A stretch of 64,000 nucleotides of DNA from Pyrrhosoma nymphula (lineage: Eukaryota; Arthropoda; Insecta; Odonata; Coenagrionidae): NCBI GenBank assembly GCA_963573305.1, contig OY754330.1:7998001-8062000 (forward strand). Direction: 5' to 3'. The notes beneath the pieces are model-generated. The model worked only from the letters and a program-made list of their open reading frames with translations. It did no database searches and was not told where the DNA came from. The translations under genes were made by a program, and so were the position numbers. This document shows, piece by piece, positions 1 to 11,800 of this stretch (position 1 is its first letter; each line of letters begins with the position of its first letter).

Positions 1-2196
1 ACATTTAAATGGAAATCGACTTCCGTGTGTCAAGCTGCCTTTGCATTAAATAGAGGCATTAATCCATTCACTCATTCGTTTGTGATGACAAATGGTTATT
101 ACCAGCAATACGAGGCTCGATTCAGGTTATCGTGATGAATAGTAAAATATCCTTTCCAAGGTATTTGGAAATTACCTTAAAGGCAGTCTTTCCATCCAGC
201 TATTCCTCTCAATCACTCAGCCGGAAACAATAAAGCTGTCAGATTTTAGGGTGATACCTCAGTCGGATCTGAACAATATTTCTGGGCACGACAACATTCA
301 TCTGCGAGGGACTCATCCAGCAAGAAAGAGAAGAGGGTAACCCAAGATGATCACTCTTTCACCTTATCTGTTATTATCTACCCTCGACCAGTTTTGCTTG
401 TACCCAGGTGGCTTTCACTAGTGGGGTAGGGGTTGGGCCTCCTTTCAGCGGACTCAGCAGCCAACCCTAGGTTGATACAGCCGATGCTCAAAAGAGGTAG
501 CCGTTATTTTGGTCGATTCAAATTGTAACCTTACCCCGGTGGTAGCTGTGAGGTTGATTTCGCACCCCTTCATGATTTTTCCACAGCCTGAAATTATGTT
601 CCGTAGCGCCCAAGAGAGCTTTGAAATGCATCGTCACATCAATGGGATAAATAACGTAGTTCATCAGTGCATGTGAATAGAGAATCGGAACTCTAATCTG
701 TTTTTACTTCATTTTATAGGAAGCATCATTCACTTATGGAAGTGGATACTATGCCAGGAAATCCATTTTCAGACCATTGACTTTGACATTGCCATGTTAA
801 TAGATAAAGAAATTCTGTTTTCACCGTTTGGCGCAGGAAGGATGTTGCTAGAACTTATTTCATAGGGCTTGATAAATACCTGTGCGTACTTGATATCAAC
901 CACATCGGAGAAAAAATTAGTTAACTTGCCTAAAATTGACCATTTCGCGGAAATGCAACTCGGCTATGAGAAGTGATACGAAAATGAGCTTTGATATAAG
1001 TTCTAGCTGCATCATTTATCTTTCAATGCGGATACTCCTCAAGTTGGTACATAAGTTTAATACAATTACTGTAGTCGTGTAAAGCAAAGAGGATGTCCAG
1101 CGCTTTTTCCACAGGCCTTCACGCTGAGTGCTGGCGCTTCCAGCAGTCCAGTGAACGGCTATGCGTCCTTGGCCTGCCTCTTCCTCTCCCCTCCACCTCT
1201 CTCTCTCTCTCCCCCCACCCTCACCTCGGCGCTCATAGTTAGGGGGTCGGAGTAAAGTAATATTATTTCTCGAGTTTGCATCACATTTCATCATAAGTAT
1301 CACATTTCACTCATCGCTTTCCCATGCCCTAACTTCACAGGTGGCTTCCAAAAGTTGGGGGGAAGGGGTGGGGGCATTGCCCGTTGGGAGTCCCTTATCA
1401 GCCATGACCGCGAACCAAACGTATCACATTTCACTCATCGCATTCCCACACCCTAACTTCTTAGGTGGTTTCCAATAGTTGGGGGGGACGGGACATCCTT
1501 TTGAGAGCATCAGCAGCCAACTTCCATGGTTCCAACTAGTGCCAACATCGGCCGCAACACAGGATGACTGTTATTTCGGATGATTTGAATGATATCCACT
1601 CCCCAGTGTGAATTTTTTGATCTGATCCAGATCCAATTTTTTTGAATGAATTAGGATCCGATTTCAGTATCCGGAGAAACGTAATACCCGTGGATCTTTA
1701 GATCCAATCTGACCATCCCTAAATAGTATCTTTCCCGGCGAATCATCTTCCATCTTAGAGGATGAATGAACAATTTAAGAGCACATTTTGGATCCAAAAA
1801 GAGTGCGTCTTAAGGGCTGGGAAATACGGTATCTACAATTTTCGATGCCTGGCTAACGTTTTTCAACTTACGAACAAATTCAACTTACAAACAAGTTCTC
1901 GGAACGCAACTCGTTCGTATGTCGAGGACTTACTGTACATTTTAGAAGCACCAGGCTTACTCTCTCTTCGATGCTTATCTACCATAGTTGGAGGATCTAA
2001 AACACTTCACCGATCAAATTTTTCACAAATCCAATGCAAGACATTGACTGCCAGAAAATGACTGAAGGGATTGATAAGTAAACGAAACATTCAGGGTAAT
2101 TACCAAGTCTTTTCTGGATTTTTTCAAGATTTCTGTTTGAACTTTTTTTTTCCATTTAATTCCACATATGGGCATGGTCAAACTTTAGGATGCAGT
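1..2196. other. Non-coding stretch left of the first piggyBac
   Basis: No exon or recognisable transposon protein is seen on either strand. The stretch holds low-complexity CT/GA sequence near 1190-1215, diverged direct repeats (separate entry) and, near 1620-1725, a stretch rich in GGATC and GATCCAA words that ends in a CCATCCCTA-like terminus, perhaps one end of a hAT-like element. By position it is probably an upstream CYLD intron, because the first exon seen at 5669 opens in mid-codon. Confidence 0.5.
1297..1490 (+). repeat. Imperfect direct repeat, two units about 124 bp apart
   Basis: Units at about 1297-1366 and 1421-1490 both start GTATCACATTTCACTCATCG and run through a CCCTAACTTC block to a G-rich AGTTGGGG tract. 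A third, more diverged relative of the second unit plus its downstream part (GCAGCCAAC) lies at about 405-480. No coding potential is evident. The likeliest reading is remnants of one dispersed repeat family. Confidence 0.6.
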
Positions 2197-2452
2197 TTAA
2201 CACGTTGCGTACGGGAGTGTTTAAATCCCCCATACCCCTCTGTTCCGGCAGGTATTTAAACTGGAACACTTTAATATGCACTCCTCTCTTAGAATTGCCA
2301 TTGCTTCATAATTTATTAATAATTTTTAATAGAATTTTTTGTACTTACTCAGGTATAATGTTAGTAATCCTTTCTGGTGTGATACTGCAAGAAACAGGCT
2401 CCTTTGTGCAATGGGACACGGCAAAATTTACATATATATCTAGTTTCACTTC

Positions 2453-4135
2453 TCAATTTTTTTGACGAGCACACTTTGCACACCCGTGTATGATATTTTT
2501 TTTCCCTATTCCAACTATGGGTTCGAGAGAATGCGTTGCCAAATCTCCCGAGAGCCTGGCTGGGTGATCTTCTTTGGGGGCCCGCTGCGTAGGCTCTTTC
2601 ACATCTGTTTCCTTATCGCCACTCGGCTCACCGGCGCTAGACTCATCACCTTGCCTTGGTCTCTCACTGCTTTCTGCCCACTCTTTTGAAATCCCGAGAA
2701 GAAATTGCTTGAATCTTATTTTGCTGTCTTTATTCAATGTTTTATACACCCGAAAAGAATTAAAGAGCGCACAGTTGATCAACCATAGTACAACTTTTTT
2801 AGACCACTTCATAGTTTTTCTTAGTATCGTGTAGTACGCTAAATACATATCAGCTCTGTCAACACCCTTCATGCAATCATTATACTTCACAATACAGTTG
2901 GGTTTTTTGACGACAAGCCCTGTTATGTTGTTTATTTTCCTTGCGTTGCTCATGCTTGCATCATGAATGGTCGTGATTATCCTAACCTCCCGTTTATCTT
3001 TCCAATTCAGGAGTAGGACTTGTCCTTTTCGGCAAAAGGTGTATTCTCCTTTTTTCAATTTTTTTGATTCTTTCTTCAAAATGTCCGGAAGACCTCTATT
3101 TGCTCTAATCGTGCCACAAACTCTTGTATTTTTGGCAAGAAGAGATTCTGCAATTTTAACACTATTATAATAGTTGTCCTGATAAATGTGATGCCACTGG
3201 TTTAGGATAGGTTTCAGCACTGACAGAATAGTTTCTTCAAGTTTTTTCCCCTCAGCTGCATAAATCTCCAGATTGGAAATGTAACCACTCTCACTTTCAC
3301 ATACCATGCGAACAAGCAGTCCATATTTCACTATCTTGGCTGGGTTGTATGTGCGGAATTTCAGCCTTCCTCTCCAAGGAATCATTGCCTCATCTAGAGA
3401 TAATTCTTGTTTTGGCTTATAAACTGTCTGGAATTTGTCTACAATATAGTCTACAATTGGTCGTATTTTGAATAACCTGTCAGATGTTTTCTTTGAGTAC
3501 AATTCATTGTTATTGAAATGCCATGCTTTCCAAATATATTCGAATCTGTTTCTTGACATCAATTGCCGGAATATAGGCGTTGAAATAAAAGGATCAGTAG
3601 TCCAATATTCTTTCAACGATGTTTTCCTTACTTGGCCCATGAGGATTATTATTGAAAGAAACTTCTTCATTTCAGGAACAGTAATGTCAGACCATTTTCC
3701 TGACTTGGGAGATAATTTGTATTTATCTTTATTCTGACTGTAGTACAGGTTGGACTCATCACACATCATTTGGAAGAAGTCATCACCAAGAAAAAGTTCC
3801 ACAGCTTCACAAATACTATCAATATGTTTAGGCTTGATTTTTACACCAGGAGTACCTTCAAATTTCTCCAAAGTAACTTTTACATCTCGTTTTATCCATG
3901 TATCCAAAATTCCACTATCAGCAACTTCGTCCTCACTTATTTCCGAAGACTCACTATCAGTAATTATGGAAGAATGATTTTTTCTTCTTTTCTTACTAAC
4001 TGGAATGTCGCTATCATTTTCACTTTCACTGCTCTCTTCATTGGCCTCAACAGGTACATCAGATAAGTCATCAGCACACAAATCTGCTAAAATTTCATCT
4101 TCTCTCATTCTTTGCTTATTGGAATTTGAAGCCAT
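2453..4135 (-). CDS. piggyBac transposase (PGBD4-like), C-terminal zinc finger frameshifted
   Basis: This is a 560-residue reading from ATG at 4135 for a DDE_Tnp_1_7 transposase that would excise and integrate at TTAA sites. The N-terminus is acidic and Ser/Asp-rich with a basic KKRRK patch (about residues 48-52). The three catalytic aspartates expected of the family are visible in LSLDEAMIPWRGR, YQDNYYNS and MKGVDRADMY. The family normally ends in a cysteine-rich cross-brace zinc finger. Here only the first half is in frame (HGCAKCARQKN) before a stop. The remaining Cys/His residues (ICKFC, ACF, YHT) lie immediately downstream in the next frame, so a one-base loss in the A-run at about 2458-2464 truncates the finger. 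The catalytic core is intact; the product is probably defective in DNA-end binding. It is the only gene of the surrounding TTAA-flanked element. Confidence 0.93.
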   Translation of the reverse strand: MASNSNKQRMREDEILADLCADDLSDVPVEANEESSESENDSDIPVSKKRRKNHSSIITDSESSEISEDEVADSGILDTWIKRDVKVTLEKFEGTPGVKIKPKHIDSICEAVELFLGDDFFQMMCDESNLYYSQNKDKYKLSPKSGKWSDITVPEMKKFLSIIILMGQVRKTSLKEYWTTDPFISTPIFRQLMSRNRFEYIWKAWHFNNNELYSKKTSDRLFKIRPIVDYIVDKFQTVYKPKQELSLDEAMIPWRGRLKFRTYNPAKIVKYGLLVRMVCESESGYISNLEIYAAEGKKLEETILSVLKPILNQWHHIYQDNYYNSVKIAESLLAKNTRVCGTIRANRGLPDILKKESKKLKKGEYTFCRKGQVLLLNWKDKREVRIITTIHDASMSNARKINNITGLVVKKPNCIVKYNDCMKGVDRADMYLAYYTILRKTMKWSKKVVLWLINCALFNSFRVYKTLNKDSKIRFKQFLLGISKEWAESSERPRQGDESSAGEPSGDKETDVKEPTQRAPKEDHPARLSGDLATHSLEPIVGIGKKNIIHGCAKCARQKN

Positions 4136-4970
4136 GCCTCCGCAATATCACAAACTATGTAACTACAAGAGGAACTGTCATAAGACTAATATCCCAGGTT
4201 TGAAAAGAAATAAGGCACTGGTAAATGATCACACACATTCGTCTATAAGACATGCCAACACATAAAAATCGGAAACAAAACTCAGGCAACGAAACCAACC
4301 GTATGAGCAAGGGTCTAAAAGTCAACTGAAGTCAAACCACGAATGCCTCTTCCGAGCGCATCTCATATCGGGAACACGTAGCCGACATAGGATAAGGAAA
4401 GCGAGAAATGCTAGGCTGTGTGTTTGTGAGAGGTCAGGGTCACTGATAAATCCCACACGCTTAGCTTCGTGCCTGTTTCTCTATCCAGTCAAATGAAACT
4501 ATTCCATAATTAGACTTGACCGTCTAGAAAACAAACTTCCAGTCGTATGCCGTTTGACACCCCGACGGATGAAATTCTTGAGTCATGGAAATGGGAAATT
4601 TGTTGTCTTGAAAAAAATATGTTCAGGAGTATTTCATAACATGCATGGCGTTACTCTTGAGTAACTATTGTCAGTAATACCCAAATGACCACACTGAACT
4701 TGAAATAAGTTTACATTGACGATTATTCCATCTATATTTCATCTAGTATTGTAAACGGAACACAGGTAAAGAAATTTATGCGTGAAAAACGCGAATGCGT
4801 GAAAGTAGCGGCTTTAAAAACATGACTCTATTTAAACAAAAAATATATGCAGATATTCTAAATGCATACAACTTATGCAAAAATATATTATTAATGATAG
4901 ATGCCCGTTACATATAAAAAAAACTGATATAATTAAATTATATTGGCAAAATAAAAGGAGTCAACAGCAA

Positions 4971-5047
4971 AAACGAGAATTCTCATTATCCGTCCTTAAC
5001 GCATGGCTCAGGAAAAACGAAGATTCTCGTGATCCGTACGCAACGTG
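4971..5047 (+). repeat. Subterminal direct repeat in the right end of piggyBac 1
   Basis: Two related units (about 4971-5003 and 5014-5047) each run AAAACGA, ATTCTC, ATCCGT, then a CAACG/TAACGCA-like end; the outer unit contains the terminal inverted repeat. Internal repeats near piggyBac ends are known as transposase-binding sites, so a binding role is a reasonable inference. Confidence 0.55.
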
Positions 5048-5111
5048 TTAAAAATAGACAAAAATCAGAATTCTTGTTTTCAAGCCTGTATGATGCATAG
5101 CAACCTGCATC

Positions 5112-5159
5112 GTAATAGAGTGAGCGCAACCACTTTAGTGGTTGCGCTCACTCTATTAC
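5112..5159. repeat. Perfect 48-bp palindrome (23-bp arms, 2-nt loop)
   Basis: The arm 5112-5134 (GTAATAGAGTGAGCGCAACC then ACT) is followed after TT by its exact reverse complement at 5137-5159. It lies about 60 bp outside the piggyBac right end and 510 bp before a CYLD exon. No gene or terminator logic applies in this eukaryotic context; it may be a tiny fold-back element or a remnant of one. Confidence 0.85.
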
Positions 5160-5668
5160 TACCGATTCTAGGACTGTGTAAATTGTTAAGTTGATTGGTG
5201 ACTTCGGTAGAATTCTAAGACTTTTCAGCTATTTTGCTGCAAAAATTAATTTACATAAATGAAGATTCCCTAGATGAATGATAAAAATGGGCCAGTTTGT
5301 TTTGTGTATCACTTTAAAAACTCAATAGCCATTCGATATTATCTCTGCCTGTAAGTATACGAATGAACATTTTACTTTTTCGTGCTTGCATTCGAAAATC
5401 AATAGAATCTCTTTACTTAAGTTTGCCACTTACGTAAGTACAGATTTACGTAATTCGAGACTTAAGTAACTTGGGGGCTGCCTGTGTTTTGGTCAGTGAA
5501 TCCCAAGTTTATTTTCGATATTATTATTTTATCAAAGAAGGGAATGTTCTTCCATGGCCAAGGAAACACCCCAATGAATGTTATTGTTGGCATGAGTGGT
5601 GTTGGTGGAGGGTAGGATATCTGTTGTTTAGGAAGTGGCTCACCTTTCTCCCCCATCCCTCTCTGCAG

Positions 5669-5855
5669 GTGCGTCTTTTGGGGTGATGGAAAGCCCAGTG
5701 GTGCCAGGAGTGGTCCCTCCTGTCTCTGCTGTCTCGTGCGCTCACGGTGGTGAAGAGGACCTGCCTTCTCCAATCGGACGCTATCGAGGAATACAGGGTC
5801 ACAATAATTCATGCTATTTAGATGCTACTCTGTTTAGTATGTTTACCTTCACTAG
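5669..5855 (+). CDS. CYLD: CYLD exon with catalytic Cys box
   Basis: The acceptor is CTCTCTGCAG ending at 5668 and the donor AG/GTGAGT follows 5855. The exon opens with two bases completing a codon and closes in phase 2 (AG). It encodes a variable linker (SFGVMESPVVPG...) and then the start of the USP domain, GIQGHNNSCYLDATLFSMF, in which the Cys is the nucleophile. Confidence 0.93.
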
Positions 5856-8800
5856 GTGAGTGTTTGTTGCTACTTTCTGAATGGAATACTGTGGTTTCTA
5901 ACATTAATGTCAAAACGCTAGATCTGCTGGCTAAACACTAGAGATGGGCCACTTTGAAAATTACCACGGTAATTTTCGTAAATTACCGTGGTATTTTTCG
6001 TAATTTACCATGCCCCTTGAAAATTACCGTAATTTTCGGTAATTTTCAAGATAATTCACCCATGTTTGAGATAATTTTTCATGCAGATAAATACCCAACA
6101 TGTTCTGTTAAGCCAAGTCCACATTTCCAACATGTTTAATTTTAATTTGAGGAATGCCCAACTCATTTTTGGCATATTTTACTTAAATTATAACATTATT
6201 GAGTAATTATTAGCAGAATATTCTTCTTGAAAATTTCTCATACTTTGACAAAAGAAAGCCAGATTGCGTGTTGCTGCTGTAATTCTTTTTACAAATTTAA
6301 AAAATATATAATAGATTAATGTTACATTAGGTATGGTTTGAACATCGTATCCTCTCCCTTTTGCTATTGGCATTCTTATTTAAACATACATTTTCTGTTT
6401 AATGCTTAAAACTGAAAAATACTGGAAAATTACAGTAATTTTCCCATCTCTACAGTAATCACTCTCTCACTTGCTGAATTATATAAATGTGTGTGGGCAC
6501 TTCCAGTTCGTGTACGAGTCTGGAATGTGGTAGGTGGAATGGTGTTGTTCCACAATAGCATTTGAATCAATGGGAAATCCAACACAGGACAATTTATTTC
6601 ATAACGCTAAAATATGAAAAGATATTTACAACGGTGAGACTTGGACTGAATTGCAGTTGAGAGGCCAAATTTTTATTTTACGCTGATCAATTTCCATTGT
6701 AGCATCTTCAAGTTATGAAACATTAGTTTTATTGCAAAAATTTAGTTTTCTTTCCTCCTGTCCATGATTAGAACTCTGGCAGCGTCTATCATTGTCCTTG
6801 AATACACAAATAAGTATTCAAATGGGGATGATGTATCCTTAAGATCAATGCGTTATAAGTAGAGATGTAGTAATGATTTTATAATTAGTTAAAAGCTAAA
6901 TTAAGATTATTTGTTTCATATTTTAATTTTTGATTTAATTAATACCCTTGTCTTCTGGCCGGTGGCTTACTGTAATGCCATTCTAGTAAATACATAAATA
7001 AGTAAATATGTACAGTAGAACCACTGTATGACAAAATTTAAGGGATCAAAATACATTAAAACCCCTTTTATGCACTTAACTGTGGGCTCTAGAAAATCTG
7101 TAAATTGTGAGGAAATGCAAATATGTATGTAGTGAGTAAAGGAGAATTTTCACTTTATGTACGTACTTACTGGAGTAAAGGTAAGGAGTAAGAAACCGGC
7201 TGTTAAACTGGAAAAGAGCAGTGTGATTATTTATTTCTTAAACCAGGTCTCCTCATTTATGTATTTATACTCTGATGAACTAAAAGACTAACATTTTGAG
7301 AGTATAAAAAATGTAAAATTAGTGCTGTCCATAACCACCGCCGCATTTGAAAATTTTACTGTAATCGCTGCACCCGATGTGGAAGGTATTAGAAACTGAA
7401 GTCGCTAGATCCGTGTTGTACCATGTTTGACCATGGTTTAACGTCATCTGATATCACTAAAATATTAAAGCACATCGATAGTGCTTGTGCTTTGATGGTA
7501 GAAAAACACCCTGATGAGGAAAGAAGTTCGAAGGTTGCGAGAGGGATAAACTGTGCTGTGAATTGCTATACAGAACTGCTTCAAGAAAATAAAAAAAACA
7601 GCTTACTTTGGATACATTTTTCGCCAGTTCTTCAGGGGTCAACCTTTCTCAAACTAAAGAGAGTTCTCAGAGAACGGAAGAGGATGATTAACACCTTCGC
7701 TTCAGAGTTTTGCTCATTATCTTCTATGTTTTAATTGTTTTGCAGCATATTGTGATTCCATTCATATGATGTAAAGAGTATTTTCTTTCTGTAAAGCAAA
7801 ATGTTAGTTCAGTTTCGAATATTATTTATGAATCGAAGTTTCTATTGAATCGAAGTGCGATTTCAATATGCACGATTTCCGTTCTGGGCTATTTTCGTAT
7901 GCTTTCTAGCAGCCTTTCCTTTTTTTATTTCTCTCACTTATCAACCAAATTTATTATCCTTTTAAAACTGCAGATAATATTTATAATGTGCCACTTTTCT
8001 AATGATGACGCTTAGAGTTTTATGAATATGTAACGCTCTAATGTGCGATGTTTTGTTTTATCTCGTGCAATACAAGAATTTCTAAACATTGTGACTAAAT
8101 TTGGTTTATTATTCTTTTCTTGTTGAATTTTAAATGAATTTTTCTGTAAAATTCCTGTGCTACATCATTCAAATTTATAGAGTAAGGAAAATGTGCACTG
8201 TTGTCTATATAATAGCACTCGTTCAGTTTCAATTATCCTTCAATATAAACTTGGGAACGAATTATTTAAAATAGCATTAGTCTTTATGGAGTTTTATGTT
8301 TCGAATAGCGCTGTTTCAATTAGCACTCGAACTTTCTGGAACGAATTAAGAGCGCTAATCCAGGACAGGGTGTATTCAGGTTACTCTTAACCACTCCTTT
8401 TTTTGCTCTTTGCAGTGTTTTTGATGGTTTACTCTTCCGTCCTCCATCTGAAGATGATGTTCCTGAATATTCCGAGGTGCAGAGGGTGCTTCGAGAGGAA
8501 ATTGTCAATCCTCTTAGAAAAAACTTGTATGTTCGTGCTGACCGTGTCATGAAGCTTCGTCAGTTGTTGGAAAAACTAAGTTCTGTCTCTGGCCTTACTG
8601 GTGAAGAAAAGGGTTAGTGTCGAGCATTTATGAAATTATTAACTCTTTGTGTCTGCTTTGTGGCATATTAATGTTTTCCACATTTTCACAATAACTGTCG
8701 GCGAGAGTTGGGACACGTCCCCTCTGAACCCAACCGCACGACTGACCATCCTGAACAGACTACCCGCTATATACCAGGCCAACATCCAAGATGGCAACCC

Positions 8801-11800
8801 GGCATACTCAGGGTAGTACTGTCCGAGAAGGATGGTCAGCAGGGTTGAGCCCAGTAGGAACTTGTCTTCAGGACACATTTTGTGCCACTAACTTTATTAA
8901 AAGCAAGTACATACATTTCAACATGTAAGCGGGTTCTGGAACGAGAGACCAGTACCTTTAGACAAAGAATACACAATGGACATGTTATCAGAATACACTG
9001 TAAGGTCAGCGAATGCAGGTCGAAAATCAAGAACATACAGAGTGCCTCGTAAGGCCGCGTGATCTTGCGCAATATAGATTGGTTTCTGCCTGGGAAAAAT
9101 TTCTGCTTATTCCAGATCAATACTTGGTACTACAACTGCTCAGTGCCAGGGTGTGGCATCAACGTAAATTTCCACTGTCTGTGAAAGGTTGGAGAAAAAT
9201 CTTTCACCATGGAAATTTTCAGCGTCCCATAGATACTGCAAGCAGCAAGTGTTGCGGATAAAAGGGTGATGAAGTATAGAAGGAACGGAAGTTGCAGTGT
9301 GCAGCACACCCACGGTGCCACTTTGTGACTTTAGGGACAGAGGGGGATGAAAGGGGTGAAAGGGATTGCCTGATGGTGTCAGCTAAGACCCCAAGGCAGG
9401 GAATGTGTTGCTCCGGGGTTAAAACACTCTTAATTTTGGTTTAGGGAAATGCCCAAGTCATCTACCAGGAAGGAAACAATGCGGTGCGCAATCACATCAG
9501 ACGTATGTTGGCTTTGATAATGATGCACATTGGGAGGGCAGTTTGTGCATGTGCAGTGTGATGAATTTTAATTGAAACTTTCTAGTAACCATAAAACCTT
9601 TCCCGCTTTGCACATATTTAGAATATAATGAACTTTCTCACAAATTATTTACACCTTTTGTGGTAAAACGGCATCCAGATAACAAGATTCCGAGGTGAGA
9701 TTTTAGAGTGATTTACAGCTTGGTACATAAGACACACCCGCACAACCAAGATTCAAATCTTTTTTAGAAAGATTCCAACAAATCTAGAATCCATTCATTC
9801 GATAGGATTTGATCGAATCCTCAAATGCTAACCACGCTAGCTAGATTCAATCGTTACCTTATTTCAATCCTTACCTATGTAAGCTTCCATTAGTGGTTGC
9901 ATTTTCTACTCTCATATTCTACATGCAGTGTATACATAGTTGTGATTTCGTTCTCCTCATACTTATTGCTTACTTTTCAAAATCCCTCTCATCAGTAGAA
10001 ACTAGCAGTTGACGGGGCCCCGAAATTTTCGGGTCGGGTCGAGTCATCGTGCTGACCCAACCTTCGGGTCGGGCCTTTTCAAATCTCGTGTCATCAGGTC
10101 GGGTCCAAAATCACGAGAATTTAATACATTGCGAAAAATATTATACTTTTCTTTATTCTAACTTCTATTGTCTTTGGAAAAGTTTTAAAGCTTTGTTGGT
10201 AATTATTTGAGAAGCACTCTCAAAATATAACTATGTCATACATTTTATATCATAAAAGGTCATAAAATATAAGCCAGGGAATATTTCCTATGTAAATGGC
10301 GATCCTCAGTCGGCGATTTCCCATGTTGGCGATCATAGATTTCACGAAATTTCCGCCCAGTTAAGAAAAGGTTAAGAGCTATTTCGGAAGTGAAATTTCC
10401 TAATAACCCCCTGAGTTAATTAATTATTCATCTCAGAGGTATGTTTATTACATTTTATAAATGCAAGCTCTTTACACAACCCCTTGGTATTGTTGTCATT
10501 TTCGCCACTCACGGGGGTTTTTCGCAGAAACAAATCTCGCTGGTGAGATGGAAGCTCATGTTTACCGAATGAATCAAATGAAATAGTCATAGCAAATTTC
10601 CATCGTACCTGGTTACACGATACATTAAACCATACAAGTTAATGTGTGGAAGCATGAACACATAAATGAGCGTGAACATTCGTACAAGTGTGAGCGTGAA
10701 CTGCTCCCACTTGTATGAACGCATCACGAATACAAATAATTTTGTATATTCGTTCGAAACATATGCAGGAAAAAGGATACGCTCGATTTTGCACAAGTTA
10801 CGCTTAGAGTTTTCCTTGTGCTCGTGTTTCAATAATACTGCAAGTAAGCATAGGCTGCTATCTGTGTCATAATGCGATAATACGTTTCTACGACTTGTGA
10901 GACATAGACTTACGTAAAGCCTTGTGTTTCTTTCATGATGGAAGATGTAAATGATTGGCGACTATCGCTAGTATTTATATTTTTAACCCTGGGTCAAGAT
11001 AACTGTATTTCTCCGGTCAACTTGGTATTTACCTCTCATTACTATGACCTCTACTTAGCTCTCTGCTACGAAGATTATCTAGAAATCAACTCGAGAATTG
11101 AACTAGAAAAAATCCTCGGATAATTTTTCACCGAAAAAAGTACAAGTACCTGATTGGCTGCGCACAAAATCCACGTTACGTGCCTGTGAACCCGGCTATT
11201 CTCTACATACCTACCTTTGATATTTGTGGATATTTATCGTTTTGAAATTATTTTTGAGGTTATCTTGAATAAAAAAGTGACAATGAATAAAAGTAAAGAG
11301 ATAGATAGAACTAGCGGCAGTGTTAGGCCTGCTAAACTTAAAAATTACTAATATGGAATTATTTCACAAAATATTCAAAAGATCAATGTAAGTGCGATTT
11401 ATTTTTTAATATAAAAAAGGCCCAGTATGGAAACAACACCAGCCTAAGATGCTATTTAGAAAGAAAGCATATTGGGTCATTTCATGTCAAAAAAAACGAG
11501 ACCATGCCCCGACCATCTCCGATTTCTACAAAAATTGGTACATGTGTTTCCTGTTGGTGTATTAATATGTGTGCAAAATAGTTTCCCCAAATATCGAGTA
11601 TATCGCGAGTTACAGCTCTTAGTTATTTTTAGATTTTTACAATTAAGCCCTTAGCTTTAGGGATATATCTCTTAATCTAATTGTGCTAAAAATCCCCAAA
11701 AAAGCTTGTTTTAATTGTTGAAAGTTGACAAATGATATTATAGGGTCAGATTAAAATTTATAACAATTTTTTGAAAATTTTCAAAATGTTTAAACTTTCG

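Larger units (their letters stand above)
2201..5047 (-). mobile_element. piggyBac element 1, near complete
   Basis: The element is bounded by TTAA at 2197-2200 and 5048-5051, the hallmark target site of piggyBac transposons. Its two ends are perfect inverted copies over 14 bp (CACGTTGCGTACGG at 2201-2214 and its reverse complement at 5034-5047). The single transposase gene runs on the minus strand. The 2.85 kb length is typical of autonomous members. The right end also carries an imperfect direct repeat just inside the terminus. Matching ends and a long reading frame suggest relatively recent insertion. Confidence 0.93.

Noticed and set aside
8639..8878. Minus-strand frame MCPEDKFLLGSTLL... 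as a membrane protein
   Set aside because: Hydrophobic but without family resemblance, splice support or repeat copies; likelier a decayed repeat.
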